This document shows, piece after piece, positions 34,773-43,953 of a DNA stretch of 64,000 nt. Every line of letters starts with the position of its first letter. The first letter of the stretch is position 1. This DNA is from ELB16-189 sp018266435 (lineage in GTDB: Bacteria > Bacteroidota > Bacteroidia > Cytophagales > Cyclobacteriaceae): contig CP126125.1 of assembly GCA_030123525.1 (NCBI GenBank), positions 1,426,001 through 1,490,000 of the forward strand, in the 5' to 3' direction. The translations under genes were made by a program, and so were the position numbers. The notes beneath the pieces are model-generated. The model was not told where the DNA came from. It saw nothing but the letters and a program-made list of their open reading frames with translations, and ran no database searches.

Positions 34773-34789
34773 TCTTAAAATTATTTTTT
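34764..34789. terminator. AT-rich bidirectional hairpin at a convergent junction
   Basis: AAAAAATAAT and ATTATTTTTT are exact 10-bp reverse complements around CTTAAA. The TAA stop codons of both convergent genes lie inside the hairpin (34770-34772 and 34781-34783). Read from either strand the hairpin ends in a T-run that is part of its own stem. Confidence 0.65.
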
Positions 34790-36334
34790 CAATTCAAATG
34801 CTAACCACTGCACTTTTGGATTTGCTTCGGGCGTGAGCGTGAAGAAAACCTCAATAGTTCCTTTTTCTCCCACTAAATCAAAAGAGCCTCGCAATAAATT
34901 TTCTGGTTTCATTTTTCCCACGGAAACAATTGCCCCGATTTTTGCCAACAGCTCGTTGGTTTCTTTCTTGCGATGATCTTTTGAATGGTCGGGGAAGAAA
35001 TTTTCAGCAAACATAGCGTCAAATTCATCATTCCAATTGGGAAGCATCTTCACCAATTGCTCTTGTGTTTTTTTCAAAATTGGTGAAACCGGAAAAACTC
35101 TTTTTTTCAACCCGGCTAATGTTACTAACGTATCAAGTACGTTTGATACCGGCACACCCATACCCGCATAAGTAAGATTGCTGAATGCTACAACGCCAAT
35201 GCCATACTCGGGCATGAGGGTGTGAATGCTCCCAAATCCGGGCAAGCCACCGCTATGAGAAATGGTAACATTGCCTCGACAATCGTTGCGCCAACCCAAC
35301 CCAAAACCATAACCTGCAGCACGCGGACAAATACTTCCGTTGCGATCTCTTGCGTAAGCATACAATCCACGAAAATTCCACGGCTGTTGCATTTCTCTGG
35401 CCGAACTTCTTTTTACGGGGCCAACTTCATCAGCATGGTGTGCAACTGAAGCTGAGAGAAGAAAACTCATGTATTTTGCAAAGTCATCGATGGTACAAAT
35501 CATTCCACCCATTGAAGCATAAGAGCCGTCTTTCAGCAAAGGCTCCGGCTTCCATTGATTGTCTTCCCAACGATAGCCAAGTGCTAATTTTTTGGCTGGA
35601 ATTTTTTCGTATTCAAATTCACAATCGTTCATACCTAACGGGCGAAGAATTTTTTCGATGATGTAATCTTGGTAGTGTTGGCCAGACACATTTGATACGA
35701 TTCTTCCCAACAACGCATAACCCAGGTTACTATATTCAAATGTTGAACTTGGGTTGGTAGAAAATGAAATTCCATTCTTAACAAAATCGGCCAGTTCATC
35801 ATCGGTATCAGAAAGTTGGCGGTCGCCCCATGGGTTGTCTTCAGGAAATCCTGCTGACATGGTAAGAAGATTAAAAATTGTAATCGGGGTTCCGTCTTTG
35901 GTTGGATATTTTAATGCTTGCATTTCAGGAACATAGTTTGCAGCGGCATCAGTCAATTGCAATTTGCCCTCATCACGCAAGCGAAGAATTGCCATGGCGG
36001 TAAAACTTTTAGTCATTGATGCTATGCGAAACCGCGATTTGTTGTCAGCCGGAATCTTTTTTTCGAGATTGGAATAACCTGTTGCGTTAGCATATATCAA
36101 TTGGTCATCTGCCACAATTCCATAAGCAATAGCCGGGTTGTGGTTGGCATGTGCTGATTGCTTGAAAATTGAATCAATCACTGACTTATATTTTAAAATT
36201 TTCTCAGCACGAAGAGAATCTTCGAAATAGGGCGGTTGATACATCGCTGAGCTGTTGACGATTGAAAGGTTATTCTTTTTCTGCCCACAGGAAAACAAGA
36301 AAAAGAATAATAGGATGACAAAAAATTTATTCAT
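34781..36334 (-). CDS. Serine hydrolase lipoprotein (beta-lactamase/PBP fold)
   Basis: A 517-residue protein. The N-terminal signal ends FLFSC, so Cys16 should be lipidated. IASMTKSFTAM holds the SxxK pair (S106, K109), EYSNLGYALLG the YxN motif, and ISHSGGLPGFG the HxG motif, the full active-site set of the serine-hydrolase family; KEMQQPW-like sequence occurs in the middle. A separate C-terminal domain (about 400-517) ends the protein, as in many esterase-like members. The substrate is unknown. It may be related in type to the truncated gene at the window start. It diverges from the APC permease gene. Confidence 0.92.
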   Translation of the reverse strand: MNKFFVILLFFFLFSCGQKKNNLSIVNSSAMYQPPYFEDSLRAEKILKYKSVIDSIFKQSAHANHNPAIAYGIVADDQLIYANATGYSNLEKKIPADNKSRFRIASMTKSFTAMAILRLRDEGKLQLTDAAANYVPEMQALKYPTKDGTPITIFNLLTMSAGFPEDNPWGDRQLSDTDDELADFVKNGISFSTNPSSTFEYSNLGYALLGRIVSNVSGQHYQDYIIEKILRPLGMNDCEFEYEKIPAKKLALGYRWEDNQWKPEPLLKDGSYASMGGMICTIDDFAKYMSFLLSASVAHHADEVGPVKRSSAREMQQPWNFRGLYAYARDRNGSICPRAAGYGFGLGWRNDCRGNVTISHSGGLPGFGSIHTLMPEYGIGVVAFSNLTYAGMGVPVSNVLDTLVTLAGLKKRVFPVSPILKKTQEQLVKMLPNWNDEFDAMFAENFFPDHSKDHRKKETNELLAKIGAIVSVGKMKPENLLRGSFDLVGEKGTIEVFFTLTPEANPKVQWLAFELKK

Positions 36335-36467
36335 GGTTTTGTGCAGGAGTTAACCAAACATCAATGTACTCATTCGCGGCAAACTCTTATTAAAAAAAGA
36401 AATGGTGAGCCCAATAAAAATGGTGAGTGGTATTTTTTGATATGAAAGTTGCCCTTATCTTTCCGAG

Positions 36468-37865
36468 ATGAGCGAAAAAGAATTTAAACCCGTGCTGGGC
36501 CTATGGGACGGTACCATGTTGGTAGCCGGCTCCATGATTGGTTCTGGTATTTTTATTGTCAGTGCAGATATTGTGCGTAATGTAGGCAGCGCAGGCTGGC
36601 TGATAGCGGTTTGGGCCATTACGGGTTTTATGACAATCACCGCAGCAGTAAGTTATGGTGAGCTAAGTGGCATGTTCCCCAAAGCCGGTGGACAGTATGT
36701 TTACTTAAAAGAAGCCTACAATCCGTTGGTTGCTTTTTTATATGGCTGGTGTTACTTCGCAGTGATACAAACCGGCACCATTGCAGCCGTAGGCGTGGCG
36801 TTTGCCAAGTTCACTGCGTATTTAATTCCGGCTTTCAGCGAAGACTTGGTTCTGCTAAATCTTGGTATTTTAAAAATCTCTCCGGCTCAGGTTGTCGCCA
36901 TCCTTTCCATAATTATACTCACGTATATTAATTCTCGCGGAGTGCAAGGAGGAAAAACCATTCAAACGTTTCTCACAGTCATTAAAATTGTTTCGCTTTT
37001 CGGATTAATTGCATTTGGGTTTATGCTAATGAAAAGCGATGTGTGGCACGCCAACTGGACTAACGCCTGGAGTTTGCATGGCATAAGCAAAGAAAATAAT
37101 TTCATTGATTACACCATGATCTTGGGTATGGGTGCCATTGCCTCGGCCATGGTAGGCTCGGTATTCAGCAGCGACTCATGGAATACCGTAACATTTATTG
37201 CCGGAGAAATGAAACGCCCCGAACGCAATATCGGATTGAGTTTATTTTTGGGCACACTGATCGTTACCATCATTTATGTTTCGGCAAACCTAATGTATGT
37301 CTCCACCATGCCACTGCACGATATTGCTTTTGCAGACAAAGACCGTGTAGGCGTGGCGGCTGCTAATTTTATTTTTGGTTCATCGGGCACCATCGTGATT
37401 GCACTGATGATTATGGTCTCAACCTTCGGGTGTAACAATGGATTGATTTTGGCTGGTGCCAGGGCCTATTACACCATGGCAAAAGATGGATTATTTTTCA
37501 AAAAGGCCGGTGAACTCAATCGCTTTGCCGTGCCCCAATACGGGCTGTGGGTGCAGTGTATTTTGGCCTCGGTTTGGTGCCTGAGCGGAAAATACGGTGA
37601 CCTGCTTGATATGATTTCATTTGTCGTGGTAGTCTTTTATATGCTTACCATAGCTGGTATTTTTATTTTGCGTAAGCAACGGCCACAAGCCAAGCGTCCC
37701 TACAAAGCATTTGGGTACCCGGTGTTGCCTCTTGTTTACATTGCGATGGGTACGGCCTTTTGTTTGTTGCTGATCTTTTTCAAGCCGAATTACACCTGGC
37801 CGGGATTGATCATTACACTGACAGGCATACCAATATATTTCTTAGCTATGAGAGAACGAAAGTGA
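36468..37865 (+). CDS. APC-family amino acid permease
   Basis: A 465-residue membrane protein with about twelve spans. The first helix has GSMIGSGIFIVSADIV, the APC signature around the unwound TM1 with GSGIF; TM3 region YFAVIQTGTIAAVGVAF and TM6 GMGAIASAMVGSVFSSD follow. Members take up amino acids by exchange or proton symport. Substrate is not readable from sequence. A box TATCTTTC, one mismatch to TAnnTTTG, ends 5 nt before the ATG. It is upstream of the amidohydrolase gene and may supply or export its substrate. Confidence 0.92.
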   Translation: MSEKEFKPVLGLWDGTMLVAGSMIGSGIFIVSADIVRNVGSAGWLIAVWAITGFMTITAAVSYGELSGMFPKAGGQYVYLKEAYNPLVAFLYGWCYFAVIQTGTIAAVGVAFAKFTAYLIPAFSEDLVLLNLGILKISPAQVVAILSIIILTYINSRGVQGGKTIQTFLTVIKIVSLFGLIAFGFMLMKSDVWHANWTNAWSLHGISKENNFIDYTMILGMGAIASAMVGSVFSSDSWNTVTFIAGEMKRPERNIGLSLFLGTLIVTIIYVSANLMYVSTMPLHDIAFADKDRVGVAAANFIFGSSGTIVIALMIMVSTFGCNNGLILAGARAYYTMAKDGLFFKKAGELNRFAVPQYGLWVQCILASVWCLSGKYGDLLDMISFVVVVFYMLTIAGIFILRKQRPQAKRPYKAFGYPVLPLVYIAMGTAFCLLLIFFKPNYTWPGLIITLTGIPIYFLAMRERK

Positions 37866-37925
37866 TGTAGAGGTGGCCGCGTTCTTAAATTTTTTCTTAC
37901 CTTATCCATCTGATACCTTTTGCTT

Positions 37926-39596
37926 ATGAAAAAATTATTCTTCTTCTCACTCCTTGTATTTTGCGGTTGCCAAAAACAAACGTATGACCTCGTCATCCGC
38001 GGAGGAACGGTTTACGATGGTTCAGGCAAACCGGGAATCTTAGCTGACGTGGGCATCAATGCCGACACGATTGCTTTTGTTGGTGAGTTAAAAAATGCAG
38101 TCGGTAAAAAAGAAATTAACGCTCAAGGGTTGGTCGTTTCTCCGGGCTTTGTCAACATGATGAGCCATGCCGAAGAAACATTGATCTTAGACAGCCGTTC
38201 GCAGAGTGACATGAAACAAGGCATTACGCTCGAAGTGCTTGGCGAAGCATCAATGGGGCCACTCAGTCCACGCATGAAAAAAGATCAGGAAGATTTTATG
38301 AAACGAGTTCCTGACCGGGCGTACCCGATTGACTGGACCTCTCTCGGAGAATACCTGGAGTCAATTCAGCGAAAGGGAATTTCTCCCAATGTTGCTTCAT
38401 TTGTAGGAGCGAACACCATTCGCATTCATGAACTTGGATATGAAAACCGTGCCCCCAAGCCCGAAGAACTCGAGCGAATGAAAGCCCTGGTAAAACAAGC
38501 GATGGAAGAAGGTGCCATGGGTGTGACCACCGCATTGATCTATGCTCCTGATAATTATTCTTCCACGGAAGAACTCATTGAACTGAGCAAAGTAGCGGCA
38601 GCGTACGGAGGTATGTACATCAGCCACATACGTAGCGAAGGCGACAATATTTTGGCGGCTGTAGATGAAACCATACGCATTGCACGTGAGGCAAAGTTGC
38701 CCGCAGAAATCTATCATTTAAAAATGGCAGGACAAGACAACTGGAATAAATTGGATTCAGTGAAAGCAAAAATAGACCGTGCCAACCAATCAGGACTGCA
38801 CATTTCGGCTGACATGTACACGTATACGGCAGGAGCTACAGGGCTTGATGCCACGATGCCTCCGTGGGTACAGGAAGGAGGCATAGGCGAGTGGATCAAA
38901 CGACTGAAGAATCCAACCATCCGAAAAAAAGTATTGCAGGAAATGCGCACGCCCACCAACCAGTGGGAAAATATGTTGCGTATGGTGGGTACACCGGATA
39001 ATGTTTTATTTCTTGGATTTGCCACAGACTCATTGAAAAAATACATCGGCAAAAGACTAAGTGAAGTAGCCTCAGCGCAACACAAGTCTCCCCAAGATGC
39101 CATTATTGATTTGGTTATCCACGATGGCACACGGGTGGAAACGGCTTACTTTATGATGAAGGAAGAGAACATTAAAAAACAAATTCAATTGCCTTACGTA
39201 AGTTTTGGATCAGATGCCGGTGCGCCTTCTGCCGAAGGACTTTTTTTAAAGTACAAAGACCACCCCCGGGCATACGGAAATTTCGTACGACTGTTGGGCA
39301 AGTATGTGCGCGAAGAGAAAGTGATCCCCCTGGAAGAAGCTATCCGAAAGCTCACTTCCTTGCCAATCACGAATTTGAAAATCAAAAAACGTGGATTTTT
39401 ACAACCCGGGTATTATGCTGATGTGGTCATTTTTGATCCTGAAAAAATAGCTGACCATGCTACTTTTGAAAACCCGCACCAGTATGCCACCGGGGTAGTT
39501 CATGTTTTAGTAAATGGCGAACAGGTGATTAAAGAGGGTGAACACACCGGGGCAAAGCCGGGCAGAATTGTGCGTGGACCGGGCTGGAAAAAATAA
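37926..39596 (+). CDS. Amidohydrolase lipoprotein related to N-acyl-D-amino-acid deacylase
   Basis: A 556-residue exported protein; the start is the ATG at 37926 (a TTG lies two codons upstream), and the signal ends near FCGC with Cys15 likely lipidated. It is in the D-aminoacylase branch of the amidohydrolase superfamily: YDLVIRGGTVYDGSGKPG, ISHIRSEGDNIL, AEIYHLKMAGQDNW and FGSDAGAPSAEG follow the family. The usual HxH of strand one is replaced by PGFVNMMSHAEE (residues 73-84), leaving one His. The branch is known in Bacteroidota, so it may be functional with a single metal, but catalysis is unproven. It follows an amino acid permease. Confidence 0.85.
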   Translation: MKKLFFFSLLVFCGCQKQTYDLVIRGGTVYDGSGKPGILADVGINADTIAFVGELKNAVGKKEINAQGLVVSPGFVNMMSHAEETLILDSRSQSDMKQGITLEVLGEASMGPLSPRMKKDQEDFMKRVPDRAYPIDWTSLGEYLESIQRKGISPNVASFVGANTIRIHELGYENRAPKPEELERMKALVKQAMEEGAMGVTTALIYAPDNYSSTEELIELSKVAAAYGGMYISHIRSEGDNILAAVDETIRIAREAKLPAEIYHLKMAGQDNWNKLDSVKAKIDRANQSGLHISADMYTYTAGATGLDATMPPWVQEGGIGEWIKRLKNPTIRKKVLQEMRTPTNQWENMLRMVGTPDNVLFLGFATDSLKKYIGKRLSEVASAQHKSPQDAIIDLVIHDGTRVETAYFMMKEENIKKQIQLPYVSFGSDAGAPSAEGLFLKYKDHPRAYGNFVRLLGKYVREEKVIPLEEAIRKLTSLPITNLKIKKRGFLQPGYYADVVIFDPEKIADHATFENPHQYATGVVHVLVNGEQVIKEGEHTGAKPGRIVRGPGWKK

Positions 39597-39618
39597 TCAA
39601 CTCTCCACAGAGTTGATT
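39595..39618. terminator. Hairpin built into two overlapping 3' ends
   Basis: AATCAACTCT and AGAGTTGATT are exact 10-bp reverse complements with loop CCAC. The hairpin includes two bases of the plus-strand TAA (39594-39596), the TGA of the minus-strand ABC gene (39597-39599) and its last codons. On the minus strand it is followed by TTATTTTTTCC, a good U-tract, so it terminates the ABC gene; for the plus strand no T-run follows. Confidence 0.75.
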
Positions 39619-40541
39619 GCGGTGATCAATTGCTGCAGGGTACTGAAAATGGAATCACCGAATTTCCATTGCGGGGTTATACCTGTTTGTATTTCAACGG
39701 GTGCCCCCCCTTCTGTCAGTGTATAGCCTTCCCGTTCCAATGCATTTTTAGTCCATAAGAACTCATGCCCGCTTCCTATTAAATTGATTTTTTGTTTCCG
39801 GAAAAGCTCGTGTTGAATTTTGCCAGTCTTCAGGTCAAAGCCCTTAAACTGAAAAATCTCATCAAATGAATTATCCAGTACCAAATCTTCAGGAAATCCC
39901 ACCGTTATTTTTTTGTGAGCCGCCAACCAAACAATATCTGCCAAGTGCAGAGCCAGGTCCAGTTCGTGCGTGGCTACCAGAATGGCTATATTTTTTTTGC
40001 GAGACAATTTTCGCAAAAGCTTCATAATCTCCACCCGGTTATTGAGGTCAAGGTGGGCGGTGGGCTCATCCAATAATATGATCGGAGTTTCCTGGGCCAA
40101 TGCCCGGGCTATCATCGCCAGTTGCAGTTGCCCGTCACTGAGTTCCTCTAATTTTTTACCCGACAAAGAGTTGATATGAACTTCGCAAATGGATTGCTCA
40201 ACAATTTGATGATCATGCGGTGAAAACGATATTCCCCAGCCAACATGAGGGTAACGGCCATAGCTCACCAAATCATAAACGGTCATGTTCATAGCTGTTA
40301 CTTTGTCGGTAAGTACTAATGCAATATTATTTGAGCCGGGTTGAATTAGCTCACCCGCCAACGAATGCTGGAGTCCGGCCAATGTTTTGATCAACGTAGA
40401 TTTCCCAATTCCGTTTGGCCCCATCAGGCAGGTGAGTTTTCCGGCTTGCAAGTGTAGGTCAAGCTCGTGAAACAGCAACTGGTCAGTAAATCCAATCGAT
40501 ATTTTTTTAGTAACAAGCTGATTGCTCAAAATCTCGGTCAT
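39597..40541 (-). CDS. ABC transporter ATP-binding protein, iron-siderophore/cobalamin type, orphan
   Basis: A 314-residue ATPase. Walker A is GPNGIGKST, the signature LSDGQLQLAMIARAL, and Walker B IILLDEPTAHLDLNNR followed by VATHELDLALHLAD. The overall pattern matches the FecE/FhuC/BtuD group that energises uptake of iron siderophores, haem or B12. About 65 residues after the ATPase core (KINLIGSGHEFLWTKNAL, then GGAPVEIQTGITPQW) form an extra C-terminal domain. No permease or binding protein is beside it, so its partners are elsewhere or it has another role. Confidence 0.88.
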   Translation of the reverse strand: MTEILSNQLVTKKISIGFTDQLLFHELDLHLQAGKLTCLMGPNGIGKSTLIKTLAGLQHSLAGELIQPGSNNIALVLTDKVTAMNMTVYDLVSYGRYPHVGWGISFSPHDHQIVEQSICEVHINSLSGKKLEELSDGQLQLAMIARALAQETPIILLDEPTAHLDLNNRVEIMKLLRKLSRKKNIAILVATHELDLALHLADIVWLAAHKKITVGFPEDLVLDNSFDEIFQFKGFDLKTGKIQHELFRKQKINLIGSGHEFLWTKNALEREGYTLTEGGAPVEIQTGITPQWKFGDSIFSTLQQLITAINSVES

Positions 40542-40739
40542 GAGATTAAATTATTCGGTAACAGGTTTATCATTTAAGACTAAAATTATAGAAATATTAT
40601 ACAAAGCGGTCATTCTCTTTTTTTGTTATTATTGTCAGTCAATTCAAAAAATCATTTGCAAATACCTAAACAACTGATCAGTAAAACTGGCCTGATTGTA
40701 AGGAATTTTCGAGTGACCGTAACACAAAACAATATATCC

Positions 40740-43532
40740 ATGAAATCAAAAATTGTAGCCATTACTTTGATGCTATTGGCTTTTTTTTCTTATGCTCAAA
40801 AGAAAAAAGACAAGGCAAAGCCAGAAACTCCGGCAGTTAGCACACCGGAAAAATTATTACCCGCTCCACAAAAAATTACCACAGTGGAGGGCATCACCGA
40901 ATACCGTCTGGCCAACGGCCTGCGTGTGCTGTTGTTCCCCGATCCATCCAAGCAAACCATTACGGTAAACATTACTTACATGGTTGGCTCGAAATATGAA
41001 AATTATGGAGAAACGGGCATGGCACACCTGCTTGAGCACTTAGTATTTAAAGGAACGCCCAAGCATCCTAACATTCCACAAGAACTGACCGAACACGGTG
41101 CAAGCCCCAATGGAACTACCTGGCTCGACCGCACCAACTATTTTGAAACATTTAATGCTACCGATGAAAATTTGAAATGGGCATTGGATTTGGAAAGCGA
41201 TCGCATGGTTAATTCCTACATCGCCAAAAAAGATTTGGAAAGTGAAATGACTGTGGTGCGTAACGAGTTTGAATCCGGTGAAAACGACCCTTTCGGGGTG
41301 CTGCAAGAACGCATTACGTCAACGGCTTACTTGTGGCATAACTACGGAAAGTCAACCATAGGAGCCCGGGCAGACCTGGAGAATGTGCCGATCGATCGCC
41401 TGCAGGCATTTTATAAAAAATATTACCAACCCGACAATGCCGTGCTGGCTGTAGCCGGAAAAATAGATGAAGCTAAAACTCTTGAGTTAATCAATCAGTA
41501 TTTCGGTACAACCCCCAAACCAACACGCGAAATTCCAAAGACCTATACGCTCGACCCAACACAAGATGGAGAGCGGACGGTTACCCTCAGGCGTGTTGGC
41601 GATGTGCAGGTGGCCATGGTTGCCTATCACATTCCGGCCGGCTCACACAAAGATTTTGCCGCGCTTGAGGTGCTGGGACGCATACTTGGAAGTGAACCGG
41701 CCGGTCGCTTGTACAAAGCTTTGGTTGACACAAAATTGGCAAGCTCAGCCGGAGCCTATGCACAAGGCTTTAAAGAACCATCGCTCTTTTGGGCTTATGC
41801 CGAAGTGCTAAAAGACAAGTCGCTCGATGAAGCCAAAAACGTTATGATCAAAACGCTGGATGAATTTGCTTCCACGCAACTAAATAAAGAAGACGTAGAG
41901 CGTGCCAAGAATGAATTGATTAAACGAATTGAACTATCGTTTAACTCTTCGCAAAATATCACACTTCAACTAAGCAATGCCATCGGGATGGGAGACTGGC
42001 GATTGCTATTCCTCACCCGTGATCATATCAAAGCCGTGAGCACACTTGATGTTATGCGTGTAGCCCGCGAATATTTAAAACCGGATAACCGCACCCTGGG
42101 TCTTTTTATCCCAACTGAAAAGCCCAACCGGTCTGAAATCCCCGGCATTCCTGATACCGATGAAATGCTGAAAGATTATAAAGGAGCACAAGCCGTAGCG
42201 CAAGGCGAAGCATTCGATCCATCTCCCTCCAACATTGAATCAAGAACGGTGCGAAGCGAACTGACTAATGGAATGAAGTTGGCATTGCTCCCTAAGAAAA
42301 CGCGAGGCGAATCAGTTGAAACAAGATTGACGTTCCGCTTTGGCGATGAAAAATCGTTGCAAAATTTAAGCAGCCCGGGTGAATATGCAGCCAGCATGCT
42401 CAACAAAGGAACCGGCAAACACACCCGTCAGCAAATCAAAGACGAATTTGACAGGCTGAAAGCAAACGTGGCAATTTTTGGCGGACCAACACAACTTTCG
42501 GTAAACGTAAGCACTACCAGGCCCAACCTGATCAATGCACTTAAGCTGTTAGGAGAAGTCTTGAAAGAAGCCAACTTCCCCGCTGATGAATTTGAAAAAT
42601 TGAAAAACGAAGAACTGGCAAATATAGAGTCACAGCGCAGCGAACCTCAGGCCATTGCCCTCAACCGCATCCAGCGGTATGTTTCTCCACATGAGAAATC
42701 AGACCCACGATACATTCAAACCTTTGATGAATCTGCGGCCGCCATTAAGGCATTGAAACTAGAGGAAGTTATCAAATTCTATCAAACGTTTTATGGTGCC
42801 AATTATGCAACAATGTCAATCGTGGGCGATTTTGATGCTGCCGAAGTTAAAACGGCCGTGACTGATATTTTTGGGAATTGGAAAAATAATAAACCTTACA
42901 CACGTATCGCTAACCAGGCGGCACACGTGCAACCAATCAACGAATCTATCGAAACACCGGACAAGGCCAATGCGTTTTTTATTGCGGCTTACAATTTTGA
43001 GTTCCGCGATGACAACCCCGATTACCCCGCCATGGTGATGAGCAACTTTATGTTGGGCGGAGGATTTTTGAATTCGCGCCTGGCCACCCGTATCCGCCAG
43101 AAAGAAGGATTGAGTTATGGTGTTGGCTCGCAGTTTAGTGCCGGGGCGTTAGATCCTGTAGGTTCATTTATAGCATATGCCATTTATGCCCCCGAAAATG
43201 TAGATAAGCTTGAGGTTGCATTTAAAGATGAAATTAACAAAGCAGTAACAACTGGTTTTACTGCCGATGAACTGGCCGCAGCCAAGTCGGGCTGGTCGCA
43301 ACAACGCACCGTACAACGCGCGCAAGATGGCAGCCTGGCGGGCACACTTAACAATTATCTTTTCATTAAACGCGATTTGAAGTGGGACGAAGCCTACGAG
43401 AAGAAAGTGATGGACCTGACGGTTGACCAGGTAAATGCAGCCATAAAAAAATATTTGAAACCCGAGCTGATTAACATGGTGAAAGCCGGAGACTTTGCGA
43501 AAGCAAAAGCCAAGGCTGCTGAGAAAAAATAA
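40740..43532 (+). CDS. Full-length M16 (pitrilysin) zinc protease, exported
   Basis: A 930-residue two-half M16 peptidase. The frame opens at 40623, but the ATG at 40740 starts the signal peptide (MKSKIVAITLMLLAFFSYAQ). The N-terminal half has HLLEH at 96-100, the inverse zinc motif, and EMTVVRNEFESG with the third zinc glutamate. The C-terminal half lacks that motif but has GGGFLNSRLATRIRQKEGLSYG, the Arg/Tyr substrate-contact segment. Such enzymes degrade peptides within a closed chamber, here in the periplasm. A strong terminator follows. Its neighbour upstream is a divergent ABC gene. Confidence 0.94.
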   Translation: MKSKIVAITLMLLAFFSYAQKKKDKAKPETPAVSTPEKLLPAPQKITTVEGITEYRLANGLRVLLFPDPSKQTITVNITYMVGSKYENYGETGMAHLLEHLVFKGTPKHPNIPQELTEHGASPNGTTWLDRTNYFETFNATDENLKWALDLESDRMVNSYIAKKDLESEMTVVRNEFESGENDPFGVLQERITSTAYLWHNYGKSTIGARADLENVPIDRLQAFYKKYYQPDNAVLAVAGKIDEAKTLELINQYFGTTPKPTREIPKTYTLDPTQDGERTVTLRRVGDVQVAMVAYHIPAGSHKDFAALEVLGRILGSEPAGRLYKALVDTKLASSAGAYAQGFKEPSLFWAYAEVLKDKSLDEAKNVMIKTLDEFASTQLNKEDVERAKNELIKRIELSFNSSQNITLQLSNAIGMGDWRLLFLTRDHIKAVSTLDVMRVAREYLKPDNRTLGLFIPTEKPNRSEIPGIPDTDEMLKDYKGAQAVAQGEAFDPSPSNIESRTVRSELTNGMKLALLPKKTRGESVETRLTFRFGDEKSLQNLSSPGEYAASMLNKGTGKHTRQQIKDEFDRLKANVAIFGGPTQLSVNVSTTRPNLINALKLLGEVLKEANFPADEFEKLKNEELANIESQRSEPQAIALNRIQRYVSPHEKSDPRYIQTFDESAAAIKALKLEEVIKFYQTFYGANYATMSIVGDFDAAEVKTAVTDIFGNWKNNKPYTRIANQAAHVQPINESIETPDKANAFFIAAYNFEFRDDNPDYPAMVMSNFMLGGGFLNSRLATRIRQKEGLSYGVGSQFSAGALDPVGSFIAYAIYAPENVDKLEVAFKDEINKAVTTGFTADELAAAKSGWSQQRTVQRAQDGSLAGTLNNYLFIKRDLKWDEAYEKKVMDLTVDQVNAAIKKYLKPELINMVKAGDFAKAKAKAAEKK

Positions 43533-43551
43533 AAATTTATTAATTGACAAG

Positions 43552-43584
43552 AAGGGTTGCTTGAAAAATAGCAACCCTTTTTTT
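43552..43584 (+). terminator. Rho-independent terminator after the M16 protease
   Basis: AAGGGTTGCT and AGCAACCCTT (10 bp, exact) pair around an 8-nt loop, followed by a T-run. It starts 19 nt after the protease stop. Confidence 0.92.
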
Positions 43585-43700
43585 ATGGTCGGTGCAGACC
43601 ACACGATACGGGCTAAGTACTTAGTCAGGGCATAAAAAATACTGAATGTGTTGAAAGATAATTCCATCTGTGCTTAGAAAGAACACCCTGCAGTTCGTTT

Positions 43701-43730
43701 TTGTAATTTCAATAAATCCTCTCATCTTTG
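43701..43730 (+). promoter_or_regulatory. Promoter of rpmH (TTG-N19-CATCTTTG)
   Basis: TTG at 43701-43703 and CATCTTTG at 43723-43730, 19 nt apart, match the Bacteroidota -33/-7 pattern except the first base of the -7 box (C for T). The rpmH ATG is 22 nt downstream. Confidence 0.7.
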
Positions 43731-43752
43731 CAGCCCTTTAATTGAACAACAG

Positions 43753-43923
43753 ATGAAACGTACGTATCAGCCTTCAAAAAGAAAAAGAAAGAATAAGCAC
43801 GGTTTTCGCGAACGCATGGCCACAGCTAATGGCCGCAGGGTGTTGGCATCACGCAGAAAAAAGGGCCGCAAAAGACTTACCGTTTCTGATGAAGGCACGG
43901 TAAAAAGCAGGGCAAAGAAATAA
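43753..43923 (+). CDS. rpmH: 50S ribosomal protein L34
   Basis: A 56-residue basic protein. MKRTYQPSKRKRKNKHGF is the conserved L34 start, followed by RMATANGRRVLASRRKKGR, the rRNA-binding signature. The C-terminal tail (TVSDEGTVKSRAKK) is the short extension seen in this phylum. It lies 30 nt upstream of rnpA, the standard pair. Confidence 0.97.
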   Translation: MKRTYQPSKRKRKNKHGFRERMATANGRRVLASRRKKGRKRLTVSDEGTVKSRAKK

Positions 43924-43953
43924 CACAATCCCCAGCCGGGATTGATTAATCTC

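Noticed and set aside
43613..43624. 12-bp palindrome CTAAGTACTTAG before rpmH
   Set aside because: Short enough to occur by chance and not placed relative to the rpmH promoter (43701-43730) in a meaningful way.
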